A DNA stretch of 64,000 nt from Oasisia sp. SBJ-2009 (lineage: Eukaryota > Annelida > Polychaeta > Sabellida > Siboglinidae), in assembly GCA_964017155.1 (NCBI GenBank), contig OZ024861.1, positions 28,633,733 to 28,697,732 on the forward strand. Direction: 5' to 3'. This document shows positions 1 to 12,678 of the stretch, in pieces. The notes under the pieces are model-generated. The model ran no database searches and was not told the DNA's origin. It saw only the letters and a list, made by a program, of their open reading frames with translations. Numbering within the stretch: the first letter of the stretch is position 1; each line of letters begins with the position of its first letter. The position numbers were made by a program, and so were the translations under genes.

Positions 1-562
1 TGGTTCCCGGAGAAAAGAAAGCAAGCGATATTTATGCCAAACGCACTATTCTGAATGTGTTTGTGTGTGAGAACGAAAGGGAGGTGCGTTTTTCTGTGCG
101 CGTGCTTTCTTTAAATCTCTATTACGCACGCACGCAAGCACACGCACGCACGCACACACAAAAATACGCACGCACGCACTCACACGGTTTGGGAAATTGT
201 GCACATAAATGTTGTAATATGAGTAGTAATTTTGAAAATATGCAGTGATGTTTGCTGTAACATAAAGCTTGCGTTCCTGTTTGCGGCTGCGCTTGTGATC
301 ACATATTAAAACAAATTAACATGGATACGTAGACCGTTTAATGTTCAACACTAAATGTATATTACAAGTGTGTGTAGTGTTGACCAACACATGAACATGT
401 AAATCTGTTGATTTAATTACCTCTGCTACAAGGCTGAAACGCTTTTAATAACGAATATAACGAATACACAAGTATTCAGGCTGCGGTAAGTTCTTTTTAT
501 GCACAATAGTTTCCATAAACTTGACAGCCTGTACGATCTTACTTTACACTGCTACCTAGTGC
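1..562. other. Intergenic, no gene recognised; CA/CGCA-rich microsatellite at about 121-185
   Basis: No coding region or element is recognised here. A compound simple repeat built from GCAC, CGCA and CACA units lies at about 121-185, and the rest is AT-rich and unassigned. The left edge of the LINE fragment that follows cannot be set from sequence alone, so some of this stretch may be its decayed 5' part. Confidence 0.5.
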
Positions 563-1819
563 TTGGTTCGTGAATTAACATACGCAAAATGGAGTCGTTC
601 ACTACATACATACACTCTTGACCAACACTCAATTTTGTCTGACAAACAACATGGCTTCCGCAGTAAAAACTCGACTGAAATCCAGTTAATACTCACAACA
701 CATGACCTATCCAAATCTCTAAATAATAAATCACAAGTACACATGATAATAATATATTTCTCAAAAGCATTCGACACTGTCCCTCATGACCGGCTCCTAA
801 ACAAATTAAAAAGATATGGCATCAACAACAAAACATATGCCTGGATTTCGAAATTCATCACATGCCGTGAACAGAGAGTGGTGGTCAGTGGAGAACATTA
901 CCCCTGGACCCATGTTGAGTTTGGTTTACCACAAGGCACGGTACTAAGCCCTCTTCTCTTCCTGATATACATCAACGATTTACCTAACAATATCCACTCC
1001 ACAGTCCGTCTGTTTGCAGATGACTGTGTCCTGAACAGGGAAATTAACAACCAATTAGACTCACAAGAACTACAGAAAGACCTAGACGAATTAACTAAAT
1101 GGGAACATGACTGCCAAATGCACTTTAACCCCGACAAATGCTTTGTGATGAGACTAACTCATGCAAGAAATATAAAACAATTTAATAACACCCTAGGAAA
1201 CACAACACTACAAGAAACAGACAGCCACTCATACCTAGGAATATGCATAACCAAAGACTTAAACTGGGACAAACATATACATCAGATAACAGCCTCAGCA
1301 AACCGCACCCTAGCATTCATCAGACGCAACCTCCACTCATGCCCCATAAACATCAAAAAGACAGCCTACACAAACCTAGTTCGACCATTTTTAGAATACT
1401 CATCTTCAGTATGGGACCCCCACACCCAGACCCTTATAAACCAAATCGAAATGTTTCAAAGACACGCAGCCCGTTTTTATCTCAACGACTATACATCTAG
1501 AGAAGCGGGCTGCGTGTCAGAAATGCTAAACCAATTACACCTACATCAACTAAAAACCAGACGAACAAACAGACGCCTCACCATACTCCACAAAGCCATT
1601 TATGGACACTTATCCTTGCCTGTCAATAACCTCCTCCAGTCCGTACAACGCCTATCAAGACACTTAAACAATAAAGCATTCAACACTATCCATGCCAGTA
1701 AGAACTGCTATAAATATTCATATTTCACTAGAACAATAAGAGACTGGAATTCCCTGCCAGATGCAATAGTTAACATTTCTAAACCACAACATTTTAAACA
1801 AGTGTTAATACATGACTAA
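563..1819 (+). pseudogene. 5'-truncated non-LTR retrotransposon reverse transcriptase (CR1/jockey-like, FADD type), catalytically dead
   Basis: The open frame of 418 codons covers the RT palm and thumb and the C-terminal tail of a LINE ORF2. Visible in order are the GFR block (about residue 31), motif A SKAFDTVPHD (66-76), the LPQGTVLSPLLFLIYINDL block (122-140), the catalytic box FADD (151-154) and the WNSLP motif common near the end of such ORF2 proteins. The endonuclease and the first RT blocks are missing, so the copy is 5' truncated. The catalytic Asp expected just before FSKAFD is Tyr (residue 65, codon TAT at 755-757), one base from GAT, so this RT should be inactive. The start is simply the beginning of the open frame, not a translation start. 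Family assignment rests on motif recognition; the clade is not certain. Confidence 0.85.
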
Positions 1820-2310
1820 CAACCCAGCAGCATGCGCACCCAACCCTGACCGTTTGACTCCACCAGGAGTGTTGACCGACAAGATAAACACGAGTTTGCT
1901 ACTGTAACTTACGGATGAATGACTTCTATGACATCAGCTGGAACCATCCAACCTTGTAATCTGGCGTACATGCATACGTTCTAAACACTTCCACTTTGTT
2001 GTGTTACTTTTGCAAAGGTGTCTTTGTATAAAGCATGTCCTCTTGTAATCCTCCGTGAAGGTAATCCTCCGTGAAGAAAACACTCCTTGACAAACCACGC
2101 CAGACCAAACAAAAGTCCCTGCGCATGTGCAGACAACATGTGACCACTGTCTCGACAGGTGTGTCTTGAATAGCATGTCGAAACAAAGGCCGGTGTGCTG
2201 GACGTGTTACGTAAGCTAGGTATGGGTAACTTGTGTGGTTAGTGTTTGGCGTGTGCGTACGCATGTTCCTGTTTGCGCATGGGCACTCTTTCTTGTGTCG
2301 TGGACAAGTG
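1820..2310. other. Unassigned spacer, possibly including the LINE 3' UTR
   Basis: No ORF or repeat is recognised apart from a short tandem duplication of the motif GTAATCCTCCGTGAAG near 2045-2075. The first part is likely the 3' UTR of the preceding LINE fragment, but no clear tail or target-site duplication was seen. Confidence 0.35.
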
Positions 2311-2597
<287 letters not shown>

Positions 2598-2649
2598 CCA
2601 AATTGTATACATAGACGGAAGTGAACGTGGCAGAATACGAGATAAGAGA

Positions 2650-2845
2650 TAGACATCACATATCATCACCTGGAAACCTTACAAAGGGAAACGATCTAAA
2701 GTAAGACTGGGGAGACGTTGGAGAGACGAGCTAGAACTGGAAGAGCCCCATCTGGCAGAGAATAGTGCAAGACAGGAAGACGTGGAAACAGTATGCTGAG
2801 GCCTTCGCCCAACCACGGGACGCTATACCTGCACAATTATCATAA
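2650..2845 (+). pseudogene. C-terminal tail of a LINE ORF2 (WRDEL ... WKxxAEAFAQ type)
   Basis: Two overlapping frames together read like the end of a non-LTR ORF2. The first has a basic GKRSKVRLGRRWRDEL stretch from about 2680. After a frameshift, the second has IWQRIVQDRKTWKQYAEAF, then a Gln/Pro-rich end and TAA at 2843-2845. A TGATGATGATA tail follows the stop directly, like the short trinucleotide tails of such elements. The RT core is absent, and the GT microsatellite sits where it should be. The tail motif W-x(3)-A-x-DR-x-x-W-x(4)-AF is a recognised LINE signature; the frameshift marks it as dead. Confidence 0.65.
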
Positions 2846-3337
2846 TGATGATGATATATTATATATATATTATATATATATATATATATCATCCAATGTA
2901 CACAAAATACATTTGATTGCTGCACATTTATTAAGGTGTATGATGTATTGATAACACAATGTGCTTCTTATTCAATATCTGCATGTGTCTGCACCCGCAC
3001 GATAGTGTGTGTGTGTGTGTGTATGTACGCGCGCGCGTGCGTGCGTGTGTGCCTGCGTCCGTTCCTAAACCACCACTGGAACTAACCAAAAAGTAAAATT
3101 TTACCAGGGATATTTAAGGCACAAAACATATTATATTTAGCCTCCACCTAAACTATACAGAGTCAACCCACACGCACCCTTCTTCGGACGCTCATGTTTT
3201 CTGGGCTTGTTGCCAGTGTGTAGGGCACTATTGTTGTATGCTGATAATGTAAACCTACTCTGAATGTCAATGTATATAAACGTTTGTTGCCAGGTCGTAA
3301 TACCGCCATGGCCGTTTTGTGATAGAAATGATAACAG
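2846..3337. other. Spacer with short (AT)n and (GT)n/(CG)n simple repeats
   Basis: Holds an AT repeat at about 2854-2890 and a GT/GCGC simple repeat at about 3005-3050. No gene was recognised. Confidence 0.5.
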
Positions 3338-3590
3338 TTGGGAATGGTGGTTACGTGGTAGAGTGCCGGACTATCAATCGCGGGGATGGTGATTCAATCC
3401 CACCTGCCACCGTTTCGAAACTGAGGCAATTTCGTTCACCTCACATTGCCTGTGTCTTTCGGAAGAGACACTAAAAGCTGGTGGTCCCTATCTGGTGTCT
3501 GTGCCAGGGGAAGTAAAAGATCCCACACAAAGGGTAAATGTGTAACCTGTAGTAGACTCAATAATTCTAGAGAAGGACAACTCTGAAAAC
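3338..3590 (+). mobile_element. tRNA-derived SINE
   Basis: The head resembles a tRNA gene with an A box around GGTTACGTGGTAGAGTGCCG (3349-3368) and a B box around GTGATTCAATCCC (3390-3402). The body has the phrase CTTTCGGAAGAGACACTAAA (about 3456-3475), then GGTGGTCCCT and AAAAGATCCCACA. That order of motifs is seen in several families of conserved-body SINEs of marine animals. The exact ends and a target-site duplication could not be fixed by eye. Confidence 0.65.
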
Positions 3591-3636
3591 CAAGCTCGAC
3601 AATACTCTAGCTACAGACAGTACTTCGGCCTGTGTT

Positions 3637-3855
3637 ATGATGAGTCAGCGCTCCACGAAATCGCCAAGACGCGTCTCCCGAAAAGTCTACGATGACCTGA
3701 AACAATTGGACATTTGTTACGCAACAACAACACACAGAGGGACCACTGGCGGGCAGTGTCGTCTTCCACCCATTGCAACAAGGACGAGGAATTTTGTTGC
3801 TAAACAAACTGTTCTAAATAATGCCAACTTGATTATACTGACTTCGACGGAATAG
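3637..3855 (+). other. Small ORF of 72 codons, possibly a LINE 5' ORF remnant
   Basis: A basic 72-residue open frame. The middle part, with HRGTTGG followed by an Arg-rich stretch and then NLIIL, faintly resembles the linker that precedes the endonuclease in some marine-invertebrate LINE ORFs. No endonuclease follows. It could equally be chance. No function is proposed. Confidence 0.2.
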
Positions 3856-4050
3856 GGTAATGGGTCTGATAATGTAATAATCGCCTGTTAATATATTAAC
3901 TGCCTGATAATGTAACCTGATAATTTAATAACTGCCTGATAATGGAATATACTTGCTGCCTGATAAAGGCCCCTAATATTTTTATTGATAATATAATAAC
4001 GTGTTCCTGTCTGATAATGTAATATTTTTGGCCGATAATGTAACAACGTA
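3856..4050. repeat. Degenerate tandem repeat of CTGATAATGTAATAA-type units
   Basis: The motif (C)CTGATAATGTAATAA or a close variant occurs about eight times between 3860 and 4045 with irregular spacing of roughly 20-35 bp. It is an old, decayed AT-rich tandem repeat with no coding content. Confidence 0.6.
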
Positions 4051-4531
4051 CATATATCAGGTAATCGTCTTCGTGGATTCCATTTTGACTTCTTGCACTT
4101 AGTCCATTTTTGGTATTTTCGTCTATTTCACAATACGGCAATTTTTGCTAGTCTATATGCTGATTCCAAATCTGAAGTCAGATTTGTCCCAGCAAGTCAG
4201 GATTTTGAGTTACACATTCTCGCACCATTTACGAATGACGGGTTGGCCGTAATATGCTACTTTACGACTGTGGACTTAAATGATATCGAAGTTAGTAACG
4301 ACATGCAGCCTCGTTGCAATAGTAAACAACAGCTTTAAACAAGTACTCTTTCCTATAACTTTGAGAACAGCAGCAGTAAAAAACCGCTTGTGAAATTTGA
4401 CACTCTCAACAAAGTCCTATTAAAGAATTACAGAGCAGTTTCAACAGAGCATTCGTCGGGCAAATCTTGCAGAAAGTTGCAGTTCGTCGTTTGCTTGATA
4501 ATCTCACTTTGAATGGGCTGCATAAAGAATA
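4051..4531. other. Unassigned single-copy-looking sequence left of the satellite array
   Basis: No recognisable gene or element. Short open frames here have no family features. The satellite begins abruptly at about 4532. Confidence 0.4.
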
Positions 4532-6697
4532 TCAAAACATCGAATGATCTCTACACTTGTCTCAGAAGGAACACATGCCAAATGCGTACCCTTCAGTTAC
4601 ACTATTGCAATGAATGAGGCACTTGTGTAGGTTGGCACTGATCACTGTAGCCTATGCTATTGTTTCCAAGGCAATGTATCAACATATGCATTCGATCTCC
4701 GTCACTACCTAGATACAAATCTGCGTGCCGAGAAATGTGTGACTGCAATACATATTGGTCTCAAAACATCGAATGATCTCTACACTTGTCTCAGAAGGAA
4801 CACATGCCAAATGCGTACCTTTCAGTTACACTATTGCAATGAATGAGGCACTTGTGTAGGTTGGCTTTGCATGCTGATTCCTAAGTATGCTGTATCCAGT
4901 CGAGATGAATGCGTTTTGCTGGGTGTCATGACGGTCAAAGAATCATCTACTCAACTGTATTGAGTGGGTGTATGTGTACATGCGAGAATGTGTGTGGCAT
5001 TCTCCGCGCCACTGGTGCTTATGCATGTCAATGTTACGATACTTTCCGCAGTGCGATCTCGGCCTCTTACACAAGTTTCGTTTCATATGCATTATTTTGC
5101 ATCATATTTTGACATTACGTATCTTGATATACATCATATAGCGTGCAAAATAGCTCGATCAATCGTCTGAGTAAAACGTTTCGATTGTGAGAACTGCAAC
5201 ATCAAAACTAATGTCCACTCGCACTAGCTGTGATACATATATCGATGTCATGCTATCGTTGATTTGATTCTTCCAGTGATCGGCCTACATTATCATCTAC
5301 CTCAACATATTGTATAAATCAAATAACTTGATAAAAACAACGCTTCACCCACTGTCGAATGACTGTTCCGCGTCGCCAATCTTCACATCATCGGGCCTGG
5401 TCGGTCAGTAATGCTGCCAGAAGTCGTCGGCCATTTGTCGCTGTATCTTCACCGGGCTCAGACACCTGAGAAAAAACAATAAAAGAGCGTTACAGTGTGC
5501 ACGGTGTCTAACAAAATTGAAAGCAGCAGGCTCAATTCTTACATATGCCCACATTCCTTCACCCCACTGGCGTCAAAGACGCAAATCCCACCGCGATGCG
5601 GTCGAGATTACACAAAAGAAACTGGCATCTGTCGCCAGCATTCGGCTGCGCGGCACAGTAATGGCGGCAAACCGGAAGACGCGCCACAACAATACCGTGA
5701 CGTCACGACAATACGGCAGACGCGCCATTTTCGTTCCTGGCGACGTCAGATTTCAAGATGGCGACGCCTTTGATCTAAGCAAACTGGGGGGGGGGCGCTT
5801 TCTTCCACTTTTACTTCGTTCTTTCAATGTTTTACTTGCGCTAGCCTATTTCGCAATAAGGTACACACATAGGACTACAGTTGTATTATGGTACAACGGC
5901 CTTTGCGACATTCGGGTACTTTTTATGCACGATGCAAGTCAATGTGCGTGGCGTATAACACCGATTAGATTCAACAATGTCAGACTCTCTCCGTTGATTT
6001 TTAGACCAAAGATATCAGGCCTGCTGCGTCCGCGCGTATTAAAACCACTACACTACCCTACCCGCGCCTCTCGTAATGAAGTTTCAAACGTTGGAGCAAT
6101 TGAGGTTGGCTTGCATTCTACGCAAGTGCCTAATTCATGTCGGAAATGGAACAGAATATTCATATTCTTGTTCTCATTCACAGTACACTGTATATGGTGC
6201 ATACCACTCTTCGATTAGTTGTCTCAATATCTCAAGCAGCTTTCCACCTACGCCTAGGCAAATAGATGTTTGGACAGTATCTAATTTAACATTCGTACTG
6301 CTGAGCTTCAAACTACTACACTCAACGACAGAAGTTCCCTTCATTGTGTTCGCAATCTACTCTCTGCGATCTGGAACCCTAAAACGTGTTAACGGCGACG
6401 CCACGAGGGATGTATGCAGGCTGTGCAAAGATGTATCGGAAGCATTATATGCCATTCCATGCGATAAAAGACGTTCGTTCGCATACAGGCTAGATTTACT
6501 CTGTAGTGTAATACTCTTTGTAGGGTGTACAATGTGTGTAGCTAGCTCAACATCAATGATTACATGATGCGATCATTGCATTGCCTGTTAGTTGCTTTGT
6601 GGTTTCGTTTTCATATTGAACTTGCGACATGACATGTCTGCTCTTTGGTTTCAGGTCTTCCTATTTGAGTCCGAAGTGTGAGTGACACAGACCCTCT
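4532..6697 (+). repeat. Left-edge partial satellite unit with internal deletion joint
   Basis: A fragment of unit sequence (4532-4636) ends in GGTTGGC and jumps back to the GTTGGCACTGATCAC position of the unit, so about 105 bp (AACATCGAATG ... GCACTTGTGTAGG) occurs twice, at 4536-4631 and 4756-4860. The joint falls on the shared TTGGC at 4632-4636. The rest runs through the unit to the LINE insertion at 6697. It ends on CCCTCTGA, matching the position where intact units continue into GAGAATGCG. Confidence 0.9.
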
Positions 6698-9600
6698 GAA
6701 TCGGAATCGGAATCGGAATCGGAATCGGAATCGGAATCGGAAGTGTTTATTGACCCAATAAAATATACATAAAGCAATGTTCATACAAATGACCTACAAC
6801 TCAAGTTATAAAATAATATTACATTTGTACCGCTGTGCAGTAAACTGCCAAGTAATTGCATAAGAAATAATAGAAATGTAATTATAAAATGTGATTATGA
6901 ATTATTAATGTAGGTAAAATAACCAGGGGTCGAGGAGACTGTCACTAAGACCATTTTGGTCGCTCTCGTGGCAGCCACCTCATTAATTACATAACAAGAT
7001 AGTTGACTATTTTTAACACTTCCAAATAAACACATATGCATAATACAGCAAAACACAAGAATGTCATTTCTGGTAACATAAGTCACAAAACTCAACTAAC
7101 AAAACAACACAAATTTGTTAAATTCACTTGAAAATTAGCCAATGATTACAATGCCACTACTTAGTATATGTACATTTTGTATATGTACATTTACGGAGGT
7201 ATAACAAAGGGAAGAATCACTGTAAATGTGTACGTTGCTTGTTATGAATGTCCACATATGTAACAGTTTGGTAAAAAGCACAGTGTTTTGTAATTTTGTA
7301 GAACATTTTCTTTTGCGTAACTAATATACCCTTGTAAGCTGTGCGTTGTAATTTTGTTTTTAATGTTAAACGTAGTATTGTTTATTAGTAAAGGGATATC
7401 GTGCCTAATGCATCGCTTGGCAAAGTCATGCTTAGCCCTATTTGTATGAATATTGTCATGTATCCGTGTGTTAAATGTGTGGACTGCTTTATTTAATATA
7501 AATGGTAAGTTTTGCAATTATACTGGTAATGTCGTGTGCACATACTTATAGTACAGTTTCAATTCATGCAATTTCAGCATATCTGTAACATTAAGAATCT
7601 TGAGTTTCTTAAACAACGGCTCAGTATGTGCATTATAATTTGTTAAACATATTATTCTAATTGCTTTTTTCTGTAGCTTGATTATTCTGTTACAGCTAAG
7701 ACCCCATACCATTAGGCCGTAATTGATGTATGGTAACATTAGTGCATTATATAAAGTAACTTTTATATTTAGTGGCAAGAATCGTTTTAATTTGTTTAAT
7801 ATGCCTATCAATTTGGAACATTTAATTGAAATATATTTTATATGAACATCCCAGCTTAGGTTTTCTTGCAAGGTTACCCCAAGAAGATTAAAATTGTGAA
7901 CTCTTTCTATTACGGTTTCGTCTATTTTGAGGAGGAGATTATTCACTTGTTTATTTCCCAATTTATGTATTATATACTTGGATTTCTTTACGTTTAGCGA
8001 CAATTTATTTATTTTCAGCCATCTGTTTATCTTATTTAAATCTGAATTTAAATTATATTCGATGTCTTTAGTGGGACATGTGTTAGACAACTGAATTGTT
8101 GTAAACAAAGTTGTATCGTCTGCATACATTATATATTTAAATGTTTCACATGAGTTTGGTAAATCATTTATATATATTAAGAACAAAAGTGGACCTAAAA
8201 TAGAACCCTGTGGCACACCAGTGGTAATGGGCAGGGTTTCAGAGATAGAGTCATTGTAAATTACATATTGTTTTCTATTTTTCAAATAACTTTCCATTAA
8301 CTTTAGAGCATCAGCATCCATCCCATAAAATTGTAGTTTACCTAATAATATTGAATGGTCTAGGGTATCAAATGCTTTTGATAAGTCTAAAAATATATTA
8401 ATAGGTGTTTCGTTGGAATCCAGGGCGGCTATTGTTCGGTCGATAACTTCCAGAATGGCGTGTTCAGTTGAGTGACCGGATCTAAATCCGTACTGGTTAT
8501 CATTAAAGAGTTGGTGTTTAGTAAAAAACGAATACATCTGATTATATATAACTTTTTCAATGACCTTTGAAATTACTGGTAGCAGAGATATCGGTCTATA
8601 ATTACAGAACGATGTTTGATCCTCATTTTTAAAGATAGGAATTACTTTCGCAATTTTCATCTTATCTGGAAATATCCCAGTGTTTAATATTTGATTTATA
8701 AGTATAGTTAGAGGGTTTATAAGAACATATTTTAAATATTTCAATTGTTTTAGTGTAATACCGTCGCAGCCACTACTGGATTTAGCAGGAAAATTGTCAA
8801 TTATTTTAAGTATGGACTCTTCGTTAATTTCTTGGAATTGGAATCGATTTTCAGAATTTCCTGTTAAGTAGTAACTATAATTTTTATTACTATCGTCTTT
8901 TATTTTGTTTGCAAGATCCTTACCTATGTTTGTAAAAAATGAATTAAAGTAATTTGCAATTTCTACATTATCAGTTATTTTATTATCTCCGTTCTTGAAA
9001 TATTCAGGTAATGAACTTTTTTTAATTGACCTATGTAATATTTCGTTAATGGTTTTCCATGTTTTCCTTGCGTCATTTTTATATGAGTTAAATAGTTGTT
9101 CATAATATGATAGTTTGGCTGCTCTGATACTTCTTTTAAGGATACCATTATATGTTTTTAAATTTGACGTTTTAATAACATGTTCGATAGATGTGGGATT
9201 TAAACGTTTAAGTTGATTATGCAGGTTGTCTCTGTATTTTATAGATTTAAGTATACCATTTGTTATCCATTGGGAATGTTTATGTTTATGTTTCTTAAAC
9301 TTGACTAATTTGTATGGCATGTGTTTACGGTTTGCCTTTCCCAGTACCTCAGTAATTATTTTATAATTTTTATTAGGATCAGACAAACTGTTTTTGTCTA
9401 ATTTCTCCATTATATTTGAGTTGGTTATTTCAGAGGCAAAGTTCCACATAGCTATTTCATTCTGTATATGTATTTTGATTAATTTGGGAGGACATTTTTT
9501 GACTGGAGCATTGTCAATAAATATGAAATATGGGTGGTGATCTGAGAATTGTTTGATAAGGATACCTGCTGTTGATTCTAGCATTAATTCACTAATTTTG

Positions 9601-10426
9601 CAAAACAAGTTGTCAATCAGAGTGCCATTCAGGGAAGAAAATCTTGTTGGGAATGTTATTTTTGGAAAGAAACTAAATCCTGTTAAGGTGTCGTAAAATT
9701 CGCTACAATATTCTTTTTCATTGATTTTAAGCAGGTTTATATTAAAGTCTCCTGCAATGATTACTTCAGATTTTTTTAAATCAATATGTGATAATACTGA
9801 TGCAAATTCATCAATAAACCTTTTGTAGTCACAATTTAGGACTCGTGGAGTTCTGTATATGTTACCAATTATCACAGGTTTTATAAGGCCGCCCCCTGTG
9901 ACTTCAATAAACTGACCCTCCCAATTTTCATTTTGTATTACTTGCAGGACCTTATATTTATACTGTGATTGAATATACATAATTAAGCCTCCTTTTGTAC
10001 TACTAGTCTTGCCCAAAGAGATGCAAGTATAGTCTTCTAATTTAATGTTACATAAGTCGTCTTGTTCAGTTAGCCAGCTTTCCTGAATACATATAACACT
10101 GAAAGCATAATTAAGTAGCCGCAGTTCTTGTGTGAAAACTTCTATTTCGTTTAATTTAGCATTAATAGATTGAATGTTTGTGCTCAATAAACCAAAATTA
10201 TTTGTTTTTGTATTTATCAATGATTTAAAGTTGTTGGTGTCGTAGTACGATGAAGTTTTCATTATTGGCAAACTATCGTTATCAAAGTTTTCATCATCGC
10301 TATGATGTAAAACTTTATTTAGGCAATTTTTATGAATACCTCCGTAATGTCGTAGACATTGGTAATCAGAATCTAACATTTGTTCAGTTCGTATTTTATA
10401 TATTTGCTTGTAACATTTTTCAAACA
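6698..10426 (-). mobile_element. 5'-truncated CR1/L2-group LINE inserted in the satellite, with (GATTCC)n tail
   Basis: An insertion of about 3.73 kb on the minus strand. The 3' end, at low coordinates, carries an AATAAA signal (TTTATT on the plus strand at 6746-6751) and then seven exact copies of a hexamer, GAATCG on the plus strand at 6698-6739. The 5' end is cut inside ORF2, just upstream of the endonuclease. Satellite sequence stops at CCCTCTGA and resumes at GAGAATGCG, so the target duplication is at most GA (2 bp). Confidence 0.93.
7242..10426 (-). pseudogene. LINE ORF2: AP-endonuclease and reverse transcriptase, one internal stop
   Basis: The frame is open from the insertion junction at 10426 to TAA at 7516-7518 and continues in the same frame to 7242, so a single nonsense codon removes the last about 91 residues. 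Counting from the open-frame start at 10460 (the first 11 codons are satellite), the endonuclease has QESW (about 125), GDFNIN (about 235) and SDHHP (about 305). The RT has YRPISLLPVISK, motif A FLDLSKAFDT (about 692), GVPQGSILGPLLFLIYINDL and YADD (about 778). All catalytic residues seen are normal. The C-terminal tail has the usual thumb and basic regions. With an N-terminal truncation and one stop it is a recent but probably inactive copy. Confidence 0.93.
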
Positions 10427-12678
10427 GAGAATGCGACGAGCGAGTAGTGATGAAGCCCACGCATGTCTAGTATATAATTTCGTAGTTGTCTGGGTAGTTT
10501 GGAACAACCTTTGTTTTATCGTGGGCCTCTTCGCCTTCACTGTTATGTCTAGCTTTTGGCGTTACCTGTTTGTCGGCATAGCGCTCACGACATGGCCAAA
10601 GAGCTGGCCTGTTGGCACTGATCACTGTAGCATATGCTATTGTTTCCAAGGCAATGTATCAACATATGCATTCGATCTCCGTCACTACCTAGATACAAAT
10701 CTGCGTGCCGAGAAATGTGTGACTGCAATACATATTGGTCTCAAAACATCGAATGATCTCTACACTTGTCTCAGAAGGAACACATGCCAAATGCGTACCC
10801 TTCAGTTACAATATTGCAATGAATGAGGCACTTGTGTAGGTTGCCTTTGCATGCTGATTCCTAAGTATGCTGTATCCAGTCGAAATGAATGCGTTTTGCT
10901 GGGTGTCATGACGGTCAAAGAATCATCTACTCAACTGTATTGAGTGGGTGTATGTGTACATGCGAGAATGTGTGTGGCATTCGCCGCGCCACTGGTGCTT
11001 ATGCATGTCAATGTTACGATACTTTCCGCGGTGCGATCTCGGCCTCTTACACAAGTTTCGTTTCGTATGCATTATTTTGCATCATATTTTGACATTACGT
11101 ATCTTAATATACATCATATAGCGTGCAAAATAGCTCGATCAATCGTCTGAGTAAAACGTTTCGATTGTGAGAACTGCAACATCAAAACTAATGTCCACTC
11201 GCACTAGCTGTGATACATATATCGATGTCATGCTATCGTTGATTTGATTCTTCCAGTGATCGGCCTACATTATCATCTACCTAAAAATATTGTATAAATC
11301 AAATAACTTGATAAAAACAACGCTTCACCCACTGTCGAATGTCTGTTCCGCGTCGCCAATCTTCACATCATCGGGCCTGGTCGGTCAGTAATGCTGCCAG
11401 AAGTCGTCGGCCATGTGTCGCTGTATCTTCACCGGGCTCAGACACCTGAGAAAAAACAATAAAAGAGCGTTACAGTGTGCACGGTGTCTAACAAAATTGA
11501 AAGCAGCAGGCTCAATTCTTACATATGCCCACATTCCTTCACCCCACTGGCGTCAAAGACGCAAATCCCACCGCGATGCGGTCGAGATTACACTAAAGAA
11601 ACTGGCATCTGTCGCCAGCATTCGGCTGCGCGGCACAGTAATGGCGGCAAACCGGAAGACGCGCCACAACAATACCGTGACGTCACGACAATACGGCAGA
11701 CGCGCCATTTTCGTTCCTGGCGACGTCAGATTTCAAGATGGCGACGCCTTTTATCTAAGCAAACTGGGGGGGGGGACGCTTTCTTCCACTTTTACTTCGT
11801 TCTTTCAATGTTTTACTTGCGCTAGCCTATTTCGCAATAAGGTACACACATAGGACTACAGTTGTATTATGGTACAACGGCCTTTGCGACATTCGGGTAC
11901 TTTTTATGCACGATGCAAGTCAATGTGCGTGGCGTATAACACCGATTAGATTCAACAATGTCAGACTCTCTCCGTTGATTTTTAGACCAAAGATATCAGG
12001 CCTGCTGCGTCCGCGCGTATTAAAACCACTACACTACCCTACCCGCGCCTCTCGTAATGAAGTTTCAAACGTTGGAGCAATTGAGGTTGGCTTGCATTCT
12101 ACGCAAGTGCCTAATTCATGTCGGAAATGGAACAGAATATTAATATTCTTGTTCTCATTCACAGTACACTGTATATGGTGCATAACACTCTTCGATTAGT
12201 TGTCTCAATGTCTCAAGCAGCTTTCCACCTATGCCTAGGCAAATAGATGTTTGGACAGTATCTAATTTAACATTCGTACTGCTGAGCTTCAAACTACTAC
12301 ACTCAACGACAGAAGTTCCCTTCATTGTGTTCGCAATCTACTCTCTGCGATCTGGAACTCTAAAACGTGTTAACGGCGACGCCACGAGGGGTGTATGCAG
12401 GCTGCGCAAAGATGTATCGGAAGCATTATATGCCATTCCATGCGATAAAAGACGTTCGTTCGCATACAGGCTAGATTTACTCTGTAGTGTAATACTCTTT
12501 GTAGGGTGTACAATGTGTGTAGCTAGCTCAACATCAATGATTACATGATGCGACCATTGCATTGCCTGTTATTTGCTTTGTGGTTTCGTTTTCATATTGA
12601 ACTTGCGACATGACATGTCTGCTCTTTGGTTTCAGGTCTTCCTAATTGAGTCCGAAGTGTGAGTGACACAGACCCTCT
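10427..12678 (+). repeat. Satellite unit U0 (C-type end)
   Basis: A full 2,252-bp unit. It ends with the variants TGTTATTTGC and CCTAATTGAG (about 12567 and 12643). These recur only at the end of the unit three positions later (U3), which supports a three-unit higher-order repeat. Confidence 0.95.

Noticed and set aside
11413..11853. Arg/Lys-rich 146-codon ORF spanning the promoter-like block in satellite units
   Set aside because: Its codons overlap the CRE/ETS/YY1 cluster and poly-G tract, its length changes with the G-tract in each unit, and overlapping frames are open too. It is most likely a by-product of CpG-rich DNA.
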